A stretch of DNA of 64,000 bases, taken from positions 1-64,000 of the forward strand of contig LNZR01000080.1 of assembly GCA_002007365.1 (NCBI GenBank), given 5' to 3'. This DNA is from Epulopiscium sp. Nele67-Bin005 (GTDB lineage: Bacteria > Bacillota > Clostridia > Lachnospirales > Cellulosilyticaceae). Positions 40,570 through 51,007 of this stretch are shown piece by piece (positions within the stretch are counted from its first letter, which is position 1; every line of letters starts with the position of its first letter). A program made the translations under genes and the position numbers. The notes below the pieces were generated by a model. That model ran no database searches, had not been told where the DNA came from, and was given only the letters and a program-made list of their open reading frames with translations.

Positions 40570-41553
40570 ATGATACAACAACGCAAATATATACCAAGGC
40601 TTAAAGCAAATGTCCCAATGGAGCAAGAAGATATGGATTTTAATACGTTATTAGATATTTCAAAAGGAAATTCGGAGCTAGAAGAAATTGTAATCTATAG
40701 CATAACTACAGCGCTTGTAAAAAAATTAACACATTCAGCAGACACAGAAACTCTAACACATTGGTTAAGTAGTATTCAGCCAACTACTCCAACTACAAAA
40801 ACTTTGGCAAATTCGGAATTAGAAGCTCAGATGCAAAATATAAAAACGCAAAATTCTACTTATGCCGAAGCTATAAGTGAACTGGAGGCTAAAATTTATC
40901 AGCTTAATCAAGATAAGCAAATTTTGGAAAATGAACTAAGCTCTTTTGTTACAGATATGAGAAAGTTAAATCATGAAAAGTTGCAACTTCAATCAGAAAA
41001 AGAACAACTAATAGCAAATTTAAATGACCAAAAAAATCAAGTAGAAGAAATATCTCAAAAGGAGCAAAAGCTAATTGCAGAGCGTGATACTTATAAATTA
41101 GAGGTTGGGCATATTCAGCATAAACTTGCAATTTATCACCAAAAATATGCAATCCCAGAGGAAGTTTACAATATGTATACACGCCTTCCACCCGTAATTT
41201 TGCAAGGGCTTAGCAGTATTTTTAAAGGTCAAGATACTGTAGTTGGATTTTTACTTTGTGGAGCTGGTGACTATAGACGACTAGAAATGTTTTGGGATTA
41301 CATAGAACATAGTATATCACTTTATCCTCATGAACTTAATAAATTAAACACAATTTTTGATTACCTATTTGATTTAAACAGAATAAATCACCCACAATTT
41401 AAACGACTAGAAGTAGGAATAGGAACACCATTTGACGCAGAATATCACATAAGAACAGGTAGAGCAACTGGGATAGTTAAAGAAGTAGTTTTGCGAGGAA
41501 TTGTAAATACTACAACGAATAAAATTACACGTAAGACAGTAGTATTATTATAA
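40570..41553 (+). CDS. Coiled-coil protein with GrpE-like C-terminal domain (paralog 3)
   Basis: Long heptad N-terminus; C-terminus LEVGIGTPFDAEYHIRTGRATGIVKEVVLRGIVNTTTNKITRKTVVLL. Confidence 0.65.
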   Translation: MIQQRKYIPRLKANVPMEQEDMDFNTLLDISKGNSELEEIVIYSITTALVKKLTHSADTETLTHWLSSIQPTTPTTKTLANSELEAQMQNIKTQNSTYAEAISELEAKIYQLNQDKQILENELSSFVTDMRKLNHEKLQLQSEKEQLIANLNDQKNQVEEISQKEQKLIAERDTYKLEVGHIQHKLAIYHQKYAIPEEVYNMYTRLPPVILQGLSSIFKGQDTVVGFLLCGAGDYRRLEMFWDYIEHSISLYPHELNKLNTIFDYLFDLNRINHPQFKRLEVGIGTPFDAEYHIRTGRATGIVKEVVLRGIVNTTTNKITRKTVVLL

Positions 41554-41666
41554 ATAGGAGTGCTTTAGTTACAAAAGGAAACTAAGTCACTTTATTGTGG
41601 CTACTATACAAGAGGAACAAAGTGAAGTAATATAACAATATAAGATTTTGTAAAGGAGAAGGAGAA

Positions 41667-42500
41667 ATGAAATTTGGTAAAAAACTAATGATAATATTTT
41701 CAACAATTATTTTTGGAATGAGTATGGTAGGTTGTGGGTCAGATGAGGTAGCCCAAACACCTGAAAATGTTCAAGTTGAAGCACCAAAAGAGGTGTTGGT
41801 AGTTGGAATGGAACTTAAATTTCCACCATTTGAAACTATAGACACAAGTGGAAATCCTATGGGGGTATCTGTGGAGTTAGCTCAAGCTCTTGGGGAAAAA
41901 TTAGGTGTAGATATTGAAATTCAAGGGTTAGACTGGGCTGCCTTAATTCCGTCACTACAATCTAAAAATATAGATTTAATAATTTCATCTATGAGTATAA
42001 ATGAAGAAAGACTTCAAGCAATTGATTTTAGTGATGAATACGCAAAATCAGATATTGCACTAATGGTAAATAATAATGTCGATATTTCGCATTATTCGGA
42101 GCTTGACCAAGAAGGATTTACTGTTGCTGTAAAACAAGGAACTATTGGAGATTTGTGGGCTAGTGCCAACCTGCAAAATGCTGATATCAAATACTTTTCA
42201 GAAACAGGAGCAGGGTTTTTAGATGTAAATCAAGGGTTAAGTACTGCATTTATTTATGACCCACTAAGTTTGATTGAGGCTAGTCAAAATTTGAGTAATG
42301 TTAAATTATTGCTTGACCCACTTCCTGGAACTCAAGGTTGGGGAATTGGAATGCGAAAAGGTGAAACGGAGCTTCTAACTAGAGTAAATAAAGCACTTCA
42401 GGAAGTTAAAGATGACGGGTTTTTTGATGATATGAGAGAAAAATATTTAAAAGAAGATGTAGAAAAGTATGAGTCTTATGGTTTAGATTACTTTTTCTAA
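41667..42500 (+). CDS. Amino-acid-type ABC transporter substrate-binding lipoprotein
   Basis: Lipobox MVGCGSDE; GMELKFPPFETIDTSGNPMGVSVELAQALGEKLG...SMSINEERLQAIDFSDEY. Confidence 0.9.
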   Translation: MKFGKKLMIIFSTIIFGMSMVGCGSDEVAQTPENVQVEAPKEVLVVGMELKFPPFETIDTSGNPMGVSVELAQALGEKLGVDIEIQGLDWAALIPSLQSKNIDLIISSMSINEERLQAIDFSDEYAKSDIALMVNNNVDISHYSELDQEGFTVAVKQGTIGDLWASANLQNADIKYFSETGAGFLDVNQGLSTAFIYDPLSLIEASQNLSNVKLLLDPLPGTQGWGIGMRKGETELLTRVNKALQEVKDDGFFDDMREKYLKEDVEKYESYGLDYFF

Positions 42501-42512
42501 AAGGAATATTAT

Positions 42513-43259
42513 ATGAAAAAAGATACTTTAGGTAAACTTAGAGATATATTTATTGTCGTTTTGATATTTGTAGGACTTTGTATGTTTGTAGTAAATCAAA
42601 ATCCAGACTTTAAAATAAACTTGGACTCTTTACATAACTATCGAGAATTGTTATTAAAAGGCTACTGGCAAACTATATGGATAAGTATAGTTTCATTGAT
42701 TGGGAGTTTATTTTTTGGTGGAATATTATTTTTTATGTGCATATCAAAAATACAAGTTTTGCGATATTTATATATAGCTTTTACCCAAATCGCATTAGGT
42801 GTGCCACTGATGGTTCATGTTATCGTGCTATACTTCTTTTTTACATCGGCAATTGGAATAAGAGATCCACTAATTGGGGGAACTCTTATTTTGTCGTTGT
42901 ATATGGGGTGTTATTTCGCCAAAACTTTTGAAGGAGCATATAAAGATTTGGGAACTCAACAATTTAAAATGATGCATATATTACAACTTCCCAAAAGTGT
43001 ATGTATGACTAAAATAATTTTGCCACAAATAATCAAAGGCACATTACCAACTTTAACGAGTCATTTTTCATTATTAGTAAAAAGTACAGCGTTATTATCA
43101 TTGATTTCTGTACCAGAGTTTACAAACTATATAAATATTTTTAATTCAAGAACGCTACAATTTGTAACAGGATATATAGTTCTTGCAGTAGGATATTTAA
43201 CAATTACAATACCACTAAGTATTTTTACAATGTGGTTAAATAAAAAGGTGACTAAATAA
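42513..43259 (+). CDS. Amino-acid-type ABC transporter permease
   Basis: KGYWQTIWISIVSLIGSLFFG...ILQLPKSVCMTKIILPQIIKGTLPTLTSHF. Confidence 0.9.
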   Translation: MKKDTLGKLRDIFIVVLIFVGLCMFVVNQNPDFKINLDSLHNYRELLLKGYWQTIWISIVSLIGSLFFGGILFFMCISKIQVLRYLYIAFTQIALGVPLMVHVIVLYFFFTSAIGIRDPLIGGTLILSLYMGCYFAKTFEGAYKDLGTQQFKMMHILQLPKSVCMTKIILPQIIKGTLPTLTSHFSLLVKSTALLSLISVPEFTNYINIFNSRTLQFVTGYIVLAVGYLTITIPLSIFTMWLNKKVTK

Positions 43260-43982
43260 ATGGATTTAACTATTAAAAACTTAAATAAAACGTATGAAAA
43301 TGAACAAGTGTTAAATATTAAAGAATTAGAACTTACTAATATTCGCACACTTGCTATTGTAGGCCCAAGTGGAGGAGGCAAAAGTACTCTATTAAAATTA
43401 TTAGGCACAATAGAAATCGCAACCTCAGGTTCTTTAATGTTGAATAATCAAGAAATTGTGGGACTTAGCGACTATAAAAATTATTTAAAAGAGATAGGAT
43501 ATGTGTTTCAGCATGATAATTTATTTCCAAATTTAACAGTGATAGAAAATGTCACAATTCATCTTCTGCACACATACAAAATCCCAAAAGATGAAGCCTA
43601 TTCTACAGCAAGAAATTGGCTCAAAAAAGTGGGTATCATTGAACATGAAAATAAGAAACTTCATCAATTAAGTGGGGGTCAGGCACAACGTGTAGCTATT
43701 GTGCGTGCTTTGGTAACTGGGGCAAAACTTTTGATGTTAGATGAACCAACATCAGCACTAGATCCAGAGCTTGCCTATGAAGTTATGATGACTCTTATCG
43801 GCATGAAAAATGAAGCAGATATGATAATTGTTACACACGAATTAAATTTTGCACGTAGATTTGCAGATTACTACATTTTTATTGAAAATGGAGATATTTT
43901 ATCTCATGGTCCAATTGAAAATTTATTTGAAAATGATGAGCCTCGAATTAAAGCTTTTGTTGAGAAGATGACATTTAAATAA
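43260..43982 (+). CDS. Amino-acid-type ABC transporter ATP-binding protein
   Basis: GPSGGGKSTLLKLL, LSGGQAQRVAIVRAL, MLDEPTSALDPE. Confidence 0.95.
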   Translation: MDLTIKNLNKTYENEQVLNIKELELTNIRTLAIVGPSGGGKSTLLKLLGTIEIATSGSLMLNNQEIVGLSDYKNYLKEIGYVFQHDNLFPNLTVIENVTIHLLHTYKIPKDEAYSTARNWLKKVGIIEHENKKLHQLSGGQAQRVAIVRALVTGAKLLMLDEPTSALDPELAYEVMMTLIGMKNEADMIIVTHELNFARRFADYYIFIENGDILSHGPIENLFENDEPRIKAFVEKMTFK

Positions 43983-43989
43983 AAATTTT

Positions 43990-44019
43990 CCCTCTACTAA
44001 AATGGTAGAGGTTTTTTTG
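43990..44019 (+). terminator. Rho-independent terminator
   Basis: cctctac-taaaatg-gtagaggttttttt. Confidence 0.8.
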
Positions 44020-44202
44020 TGCAAATATTGGAAATACAAGGCTTTACATACTAACTTTATGTATATCCTCTAAACTAAATGAAGAAAATTAAAAAAACTT
44101 TTTTTGGGTGAATAAAATTTTTATTTCTTGTCCATAGTCTAAATACGGTATATAATGTTTAAGATGTTTCTATATTTTTGAATTACAGGGGGATTTTAAA
44201 TC

Positions 44203-45834
44203 ATGATTAAAAAGATAAGTGTGGGAATAATGGTAGGCACATTACTGTTATCCTCACAAACGATGTACGCAAGAGGATTAGATAGTATTAGAATTGGTCT
44301 TGAGAGTGTATATAAAGATGTTAGCATTGTTCGTTTAGAAAGTGATGCGAACTTTGATTTTGGGTATATAAAAAATAATGATTTTGTTAAAATTGGGGAA
44401 CTCCCTACAAAAAGTTTGATGCTTCGTGAAACAGCAAATAGCTATTATTATAATGAATATGAGGTTTACACTAGGTTTGATAGAGCTGAGGAAGTGGCCA
44501 AAGAAGAAGATGGAGTTGTGGCTTATATTGCACCTAATGAATATTACGTATATTATAAGGAAGAAACTGGTTATACAGTGCCTGTTAATGCTTCTGATAT
44601 GTACATTGAATTACTTAATGAAAATTCGCAAGTTATAGGGGTTGCCAACTATGAAGATGATGCGATTGTTTTTCAGGGTTCAAGCAAAAGTCATGATTTT
44701 CCAGTAACTTCAGTGGGTAGTAATAACTATCGAGGAGTAATTGAAGTTGTCAATGGACAAACTCGAGGTTTAACAGCTGTTAGTGTTGTAGATATGCAAG
44801 ATTATTTATATGGAGTTGTTCCGTATGAAATGAGTCCATCTTGGAATATTGAGGCCCTAAAAGCTCAAGCAGTAACAGCACGTTCAATCGCAAATTTTCA
44901 GGCCAACAGATATTTAAGCCGAGGATATAATTTGGTAGATACAACGTATAGTCAAGTTTATAAAGGGATTGAGCGAGAAAGTGCCAACTCAAATATGGCA
45001 GTCGATGCAACAAATGGCGAAGTTGTAACTTATAATGGTCAAATTGCTGAAGCGCTATATTTTTCAACGAGTGGAGGCTATACTGATAGCCCAGAATATG
45101 TTTGGGGTAATCAGGTTGGGTATTTGCAACCAGTAGAAGATATTTATGAATTAAATCCATATGCAGCACCTTGGACTAGGGAGATTACTTTTGCTGAAAT
45201 TAAGCAGGCTTTAGCTAGTCGAGGAGAAAATATTGGTGATATTTTACGAGTGAATATTAATGCACGTTCGGAAGCTGGTAGAGTTTATGAGTTAGAAATT
45301 GTAGGGGAAGATGGAATTTACACTCTTAATAATGAGGCAACACGTACATTTTTTAGTTCAACTTCGGGAGGCTCTCTACAAAGTCAAATGTATAGTTTTA
45401 CACCTTATTTGGAGCATAATTTTCAAAGAAGCCTAATTAATATAGAAGATGACAATGAGGAAATTTTTGTACTTAGTGCTTCGGGAAAAGAAGAAGCTAA
45501 CCCGTTTGAATTATATGCCATTGGTGCATCTTCTAACAAAGCACAAAGTTTAGATGAGGATTTGATTTTTGTAGAAGGTGAATTATCACGAATAATTTTA
45601 GAAAATGATAGTGATAATAGTGATAGTTCAAGTAGTAGTTCTGAAAATGAATTTGCTCCTAATAACGAAAAACCTCAATACGAGAGTGTAAACAGTGACT
45701 TTACGATTTATGGAAAGGGCTGGGGGCATGGTGTTGGAATGAGCCAAAGTGGTGCTAAAGATATGGCAGACTTAGGTTATACTTATGATGAAATTTTACA
45801 TTTTTACTTCACAGATATTAAGATTGAGAAATAG
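44203..45834 (+). CDS. SpoIID/LytB-domain protein
   Basis: VVDMQDYLYGVVPYEMSPSWNIEALKAQAVTARSIA...STSGGYTDSPEYVWG...GKGWGHGVGMSQSGAKDMA. Confidence 0.93.
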   Translation: MIKKISVGIMVGTLLLSSQTMYARGLDSIRIGLESVYKDVSIVRLESDANFDFGYIKNNDFVKIGELPTKSLMLRETANSYYYNEYEVYTRFDRAEEVAKEEDGVVAYIAPNEYYVYYKEETGYTVPVNASDMYIELLNENSQVIGVANYEDDAIVFQGSSKSHDFPVTSVGSNNYRGVIEVVNGQTRGLTAVSVVDMQDYLYGVVPYEMSPSWNIEALKAQAVTARSIANFQANRYLSRGYNLVDTTYSQVYKGIERESANSNMAVDATNGEVVTYNGQIAEALYFSTSGGYTDSPEYVWGNQVGYLQPVEDIYELNPYAAPWTREITFAEIKQALASRGENIGDILRVNINARSEAGRVYELEIVGEDGIYTLNNEATRTFFSSTSGGSLQSQMYSFTPYLEHNFQRSLINIEDDNEEIFVLSASGKEEANPFELYAIGASSNKAQSLDEDLIFVEGELSRIILENDSDNSDSSSSSSENEFAPNNEKPQYESVNSDFTIYGKGWGHGVGMSQSGAKDMADLGYTYDEILHFYFTDIKIEK

Positions 45835-45863
45835 TTGACGCTATCAAAATTGTAAAGTATAAT
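45835..45863 (+). promoter_or_regulatory. Sigma-A type promoter for queA, overlapping the spoIID stop
   Basis: TTGACG - 17 nt - TATAAT. Confidence 0.7.
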
Positions 45864-45923
45864 TTGTAGATAATAAAGAGGAGTGATTTTTGCTCCTTTT
45901 TTAATAAAGTTTAGGAGCAAATT

Positions 45924-46961
45924 ATGAAAACATCAGATTTTTATTTTGATTTACCAGAAAATTTAATAGCGCAAGTGCCTCTTGAAAATAGGGAAGCATC
46001 AAGATTATTAATTGTTGATAAAAATACAGGAAGCTTGGAGCATAGGAACTTTAGCGATATTGTAGACTATTTAAATAAAGGGGATTGCCTTGTGCTAAAT
46101 AATACAAGGGTTATTCCAGCTAGATTATTTGGCGAAAAAGAAAGCTCTGGAGGAAAAGTTGAGTTTTTATTATTAACTAGAACAACTGAAAATACTTGGG
46201 AAGTTTTGGTTAAACCTGGAAAGAAAGCAAAAATAGGAGCAAAAATAATTTTTGGAAACGGTATTTTGACTGCTGTAGTTGATGATATTATTGAAGATGG
46301 AAAGCGCCTTGTAACCTTTAGTTATGAAGGGATTTGGGAAGAGGTGTTGGACAAACTAGGAGAAATGCCGCTACCACCGTATATTGTTGAAAAATTAGAA
46401 GATAAAGAGAGATATCAAACTATATACTCAAAACACAATGGGAGTGCAGCAGCTCCAACGGCAGGACTTCATTTTACAGATAATTTATTAAATAAAGCTC
46501 GAGAAAAAGGGGTTAATATTGCGTTTGTAACTCTTCATGTTGGTTTAGGTACTTTTAGACCTGTAAAAGTGGATAACGTTTTGGAACATGAAATGCATTC
46601 CGAGTTTTTTCAAATAGATGAAGAAAACGCAAATATAATTAATAATACCAAATCTCAAGGGGGAAAAATAATTTGTGTAGGGACAACTAGCACAAGAACT
46701 ATAGAAGCCAACTGTGATGCTGAGGGAAAAGTTATTGCAGGAAGTGGTTGGACAAACATCTTTATATACCCTAGTTATAAATTTAAATGTGTAGATAATT
46801 TAATAACTAATTTTCATTTACCAGAGTCTACCTTAATCATGTTAGTTAGTGCATTAACTTCAAAAGAGATTATTTTGAAGGCTTATAATACGGCAGTTGC
46901 TGAAAAATACAGATTTTTTAGTTTTGGAGATGCAATGTTAATTACAGATATGGGGAATTAG
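45924..46961 (+). CDS. queA: S-adenosylmethionine:tRNA ribosyltransferase-isomerase
   Basis: [29 protein letters not shown]...[12 protein letters not shown]...[14 protein letters not shown]. Confidence 0.97.
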   Translation: MKTSDFYFDLPENLIAQVPLENREASRLLIVDKNTGSLEHRNFSDIVDYLNKGDCLVLNNTRVIPARLFGEKESSGGKVEFLLLTRTTENTWEVLVKPGKKAKIGAKIIFGNGILTAVVDDIIEDGKRLVTFSYEGIWEEVLDKLGEMPLPPYIVEKLEDKERYQTIYSKHNGSAAAPTAGLHFTDNLLNKAREKGVNIAFVTLHVGLGTFRPVKVDNVLEHEMHSEFFQIDEENANIINNTKSQGGKIICVGTTSTRTIEANCDAEGKVIAGSGWTNIFIYPSYKFKCVDNLITNFHLPESTLIMLVSALTSKEIILKAYNTAVAEKYRFFSFGDAMLITDMGN

Positions 46962-46975
46962 ACGAGGGGTGAATT

Positions 46976-47395
46976 ATGAAGGATAACATAAAAAAGTTAT
47001 TCGAGTTAATGATGAGTGCCAGTGTAATAATGGTTTTTGTTGTAGGATTTTATTTATTTACTGTTCTAGCAGGAGCAACTATCATGACTTGGTTTGGATT
47101 TGAATACAAGTCTATACAAAGTGTAATTATATTTTTTGTAGTAGCTGATATTATTTCAATTCCTATAGAACTTTTAATAAAAATAGTTGCACAATCACTA
47201 TTAAGCAAAGGTGCAACTATGAATATGGTAAAAGCATTTTATGTTATAGCTTGTACTATAAATTTAGGGGGTTGTATGGCTCTTATGGATTATTATATGA
47301 GGGATATTGTAGCTCCTGATTTAGCAATTTTGGTCATAGGTATAATAAGTTCGTTTTTAGATGTTAACGACCTAGACCAGCAAATGATGATGTAG
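46976..47395 (+). CDS. Small membrane protein, YrvL-like
   Basis: Four hydrophobic segments; overall resemblance to YrvL-type regulators, unverified. Confidence 0.5.
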   Translation: MKDNIKKLFELMMSASVIMVFVVGFYLFTVLAGATIMTWFGFEYKSIQSVIIFFVVADIISIPIELLIKIVAQSLLSKGATMNMVKAFYVIACTINLGGCMALMDYYMRDIVAPDLAILVIGIISSFLDVNDLDQQMMM

Positions 47396-48299
47396 ATTGC
47401 ATTCCCAAAACATAATTTAGAGTGCCAGTTTGCAGATTATAAATTGATAAATATAGTGGAAATTTGGTATAATTTGTATCAGCCATCACTAAATACAAAA
47501 ATTCTTCTTCATACAAAATATCCAATACTGCTATATTTTCAGCAGGCAAAGGAAGTTTTGTGGTTTGTACTAAATTTAGGTTTTTGTTTAATAAATTGGC
47601 TTCCAAAAAATCTTCGTTTTCAACAAGAATTAGAGTAAAATCACCTTGTGTAATTACAAAATCATACTCAAAATGTTCTGGTAAAATTAATGTTCCATTG
47701 GCTGTTAAACCAAATTGATATTTACTATTGGTTAGAGTTGGTAATTTTTCAGCATTAATAATTGTAAAATCAGTTAATTGCGCTTCAAAATATAATGCAT
47801 TATTTGCAAATGCTTCAAGACCTAGAATAAAAAGTTTGTCCTCATCAATTATAATATGAGATACGTACATCGTTCCAAAATTTTGAGATTTATCAAAATT
47901 TAACTGGTAAATATGGTTCGTATCTTTTTTTTGTATATAAATTTCCTCAAGGCCTCCAGCAAATGCATAAATTTTCCAAGTTTCATCTTCGTAAATATAG
48001 TGTAAGGGGTATTTTGTATTAATAAGGTCCTCAATTTTTTTGTACTCAAAGCTATTTAAAAAACCTTCTGTATAAGCCGTAATATTTTCGCTTTGCCCAA
48101 CAAGAGGATTAGATTTTTGGGGGTTAAGGGTATATTTGGTAGGGTCAGCCCCAAAGTATAAGTTTACTGATTGGTTAAAATTTGAGGGTAGTGTATTCAA
48201 AATAGTAGTAGTTTTTGGTTTAGAAGATGAAAAAAGCATAAATCCACCCAAAATTATTACTATTGCCACTAAAATTAAGTTTATAATTTTTTTAATCAT
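47364..48299 (-). CDS. Membrane-anchored extracytoplasmic hypothetical protein
   Basis: N-terminal TM IINLILVAIVIILGGFMLF; four-nucleotide overlap with the upstream gene. Confidence 0.6.
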   Translation of the reverse strand: MIKKIINLILVAIVIILGGFMLFSSSKPKTTTILNTLPSNFNQSVNLYFGADPTKYTLNPQKSNPLVGQSENITAYTEGFLNSFEYKKIEDLINTKYPLHYIYEDETWKIYAFAGGLEEIYIQKKDTNHIYQLNFDKSQNFGTMYVSHIIIDEDKLFILGLEAFANNALYFEAQLTDFTIINAEKLPTLTNSKYQFGLTANGTLILPEHFEYDFVITQGDFTLILVENEDFLEANLLNKNLNLVQTTKLPLPAENIAVLDILYEEEFLYLVMADTNYTKFPLYLSIYNLQTGTLNYVLGMQSTSSFAGLGR

Positions 48300-49111
48300 A
48301 ATTTTTTAGGGTTAATTCCAAAAATTTGCATGACCTCAAGGTGAGGACTTTTTGCAAAATCTTGTGGTGATACCCAAATTCCTCCGTTTCCGTCTAAGTT
48401 TATACCAAAAGCCATAAAAGCTTGCCATACAATTAATGAACAATGGGTGCTAGTTGGTGATTTACCTTGCCATTTATGAGCTAGAATATTGTAGGGGACT
48501 CCTTGTAAGTTGGTAAGGGCATAGTTTGCAATTTCGTTTCTTGTTTCTTTTGGTAATTTTGTTGCACGAAGCATCTCAAAAGTAGGGTAGTACTCCCACT
48601 TGCTGGCATTTTGTAATATAGATTTTGTATTTGGCTCTAACGACTCCAATACTTTTCCATGAACTTCATCAACTACAATCCCTGCGTGTCCATGTCGCCA
48701 ATTAGCTGTGTAGGTAGATTTGGTTACAAAAATATCACCATTTTCATAAGGAGCAAGCTCAAAAACTGGAGTCCAATTTCCTTTTCTATCCAAGACTTTA
48801 TCCCAAGATGTAAAAATGCTCATAGCTGTTTTTTGTACATAATAGTGTTTATAATAATTATTTTGTAAGCGTAAAATTTGCGTTTCAAAATCTGGTTGTT
48901 GTTCGAGTTGACGAATTAAAATTTTATTTATTCCAGTTTGTTCATAAATTGTATTATAATCTTCATCGGCTAAAACCTCTTTTTGTAACATATTAACTAA
49001 ACTAATTCTTTGTGAGTTTGGAAAATAAAACATATCTTGTCTAACTTTATACCCAGCTAATAAATACAAACATAATCCTAATATTAAACTTAAAAATAAA
49101 AATTTTCTCAT
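48296..49111 (-). CDS. YiiX-like permuted NlpC/P60 (papain-like) hydrolase
   Basis: Catalytic-type motifs WRHGHAGIVVDEVHGKVLES and THCSLIVWQAF. Confidence 0.75.
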   Translation of the reverse strand: MRKFLFLSLILGLCLYLLAGYKVRQDMFYFPNSQRISLVNMLQKEVLADEDYNTIYEQTGINKILIRQLEQQPDFETQILRLQNNYYKHYYVQKTAMSIFTSWDKVLDRKGNWTPVFELAPYENGDIFVTKSTYTANWRHGHAGIVVDEVHGKVLESLEPNTKSILQNASKWEYYPTFEMLRATKLPKETRNEIANYALTNLQGVPYNILAHKWQGKSPTSTHCSLIVWQAFMAFGINLDGNGGIWVSPQDFAKSPHLEVMQIFGINPKKL

Positions 49112-49148
49112 AAAAAAGCTCCTCTTGCTTAGTATGGCAAAAAGAGCT
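49106..49148 (-). terminator. Terminator hairpin of the 49157-50968 gene, overlapping the RBS of the downstream gene
   Basis: Minus strand: agctctttttgc-catacta-agcaagaggagctttttt. Confidence 0.6.
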
Positions 49149-49156
49149 ATGAACTA

Positions 49157-50968
49157 TTACTTCAATTTATCAGATAATTTAAATAAGTATGGAGTACAAG
49201 ATTTACAACAAAGGTAAGGTTTTAGAAGTTTCATTACTGGCTTAACTTTTTGTAAATTTTCTACACTATCAACCATATGAGGTAGCCAACTTTCTAGAGT
49301 ATTATCAAAGCTATAGATATGAACAAAACTTATTGTTTTAGGGGTATCCATATTTGATAATTGAATTGGAGTTGTGTAAAATTCTAAAAATGAACTAAAT
49401 ATAAGTTGAGATAAATCATTTGCTATATTTTCGCTCACTATATATTTTTTATCAACTAGGTTAGACTTGTTGATAAAATAATTTTCAGCAAAACTAATAA
49501 TTGTTGCAAACCAATCATTGTGTAATGGTTCAAATAAATTTCGCTTATTATAAATAAATAAATTTTCATAATATTTATAACTAGAAACAAAAGCAATAGT
49601 AAAACGTCTATCTTTTATACGATATAGCACATAAAAAAGTGAGTCCCCAACTTTGCTATATGAACTCAAATAGGGTGAATATTTATTAAACAAAGTTTCG
49701 GCAGTTTCGGTGTATAAATCACGGATAAAATCTATTACTACAGCATAATCTGGGCATAACATACAAACGTTTTGCAAAAAATTTTCATTCCAACCATCAA
49801 TTTCATATAACATATATTCCGTTATGATATTAATTAATCCATTGATTTTTGTAGCAGGATAAGTTTTTAGACAATACTCCATTTCCTCAAACCAAATTTC
49901 CGAAGTTTTATTTGGACTCAAACCAAGTAAAACCCCTTTTTGGGTATCATCAATTAATTTTAGCTCGTTCGCAATAAAATCAATCATTTCAGCACTATTA
50001 TTTCTATATAATAGACGTTCAAACTGGCATTGATATCCTACTAGTGTTAAAAACATAAAAGTTAGCTCGTTAAAAATATCCATAACACTATCCCTATCAC
50101 TAGGTTCTGAGTTGATAACTTTCATTAAAATACTATTTATAGCTACGTTCCCAAGTTTATACATCTTTTCATCTCCATATTCGTCATGTTCTAATAATAG
50201 ACTAGGAGTTTTGTTAAGCAAGTGGATAAAAATTTCCTTGTTGTCTGGTAAAGTGTAGGCTAGTTGATAAACTAATCCAGTATAATTAAAATTATTATCT
50301 ACTGGGTTGAATAAATTATCAAGTACATAAACTATATCATCTATAGTGCCAATTAATAATAAAATGATTAGTGAGGGAAGTTTATTATTAATTGTGAGTA
50401 CTTTTTCTTTAGAGTTTTCAATAAGTTCAGGGTGTATTGGTTTTAAAGGCTCTAGCATAGGAGCTATATTTTTATAGAATGTAGACCAATTTGCAAGCTG
50501 TTGTTTGTTCAAAAATTTTGTTATAAATATACTAGACCTGTTAAATGCTCTAAAATCATAAATAGCTTCACTATTAATTAATTTTAGGTTTGTAAAGTTA
50601 TCATCTATATACAAATTACTACTATTATGCAAAGGAGTGCCATGTTTTTTTTGGAGTGAATTTATGGTGATTTTTGAAATATTAGTATAGAGAACAGGAA
50701 TATCTTTTACTTTATTTTCAATAGGCAGATTGCTACCTAAATTATTGCAAGAAACTAAATTTAGAGCATCAACCAAACCTATAACAAATAAAATATTTGT
50801 TGATTGTCCAGAAGTTAACTCGTTTAAGTGTAGTACAAGTTTTTGGATAACTTTTTGATTTGAAGTTGCAAGTTGATTAGTGATTTTTTGAATGCTAACA
50901 TTATTTATAAGGCTATCTTTACCTCCCAAAATACAATTGGTAAGTTGTTTTTTTAATTCAGTGAACAT
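49157..50968 (-). CDS. 603-aa hypothetical protein, no recognised domain
   Basis: Long ORF with SD aaggag upstream on the minus strand. Confidence 0.65.
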   Translation of the reverse strand: MFTELKKQLTNCILGGKDSLINNVSIQKITNQLATSNQKVIQKLVLHLNELTSGQSTNILFVIGLVDALNLVSCNNLGSNLPIENKVKDIPVLYTNISKITINSLQKKHGTPLHNSSNLYIDDNFTNLKLINSEAIYDFRAFNRSSIFITKFLNKQQLANWSTFYKNIAPMLEPLKPIHPELIENSKEKVLTINNKLPSLIILLLIGTIDDIVYVLDNLFNPVDNNFNYTGLVYQLAYTLPDNKEIFIHLLNKTPSLLLEHDEYGDEKMYKLGNVAINSILMKVINSEPSDRDSVMDIFNELTFMFLTLVGYQCQFERLLYRNNSAEMIDFIANELKLIDDTQKGVLLGLSPNKTSEIWFEEMEYCLKTYPATKINGLINIITEYMLYEIDGWNENFLQNVCMLCPDYAVVIDFIRDLYTETAETLFNKYSPYLSSYSKVGDSLFYVLYRIKDRRFTIAFVSSYKYYENLFIYNKRNLFEPLHNDWFATIISFAENYFINKSNLVDKKYIVSENIANDLSQLIFSSFLEFYTTPIQLSNMDTPKTISFVHIYSFDNTLESWLPHMVDSVENLQKVKPVMKLLKPYLCCKSCTPYLFKLSDKLK

Positions 50969-51007
50969 TTTAATTCTCCTTAGTTATTGTCTGAGATATT
51001 AATTTTG

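Noticed and set aside
44780-45169. 129-aa antisense ORF in spoIID
   Set aside because: Shadow ORF (His/Leu/Gln bias), no RBS or family resemblance.
45835-45923. preQ1 riboswitch upstream of queA
   Set aside because: Only a promoter and a small ggag/ctcc hairpin seen; no preQ1 aptamer consensus.
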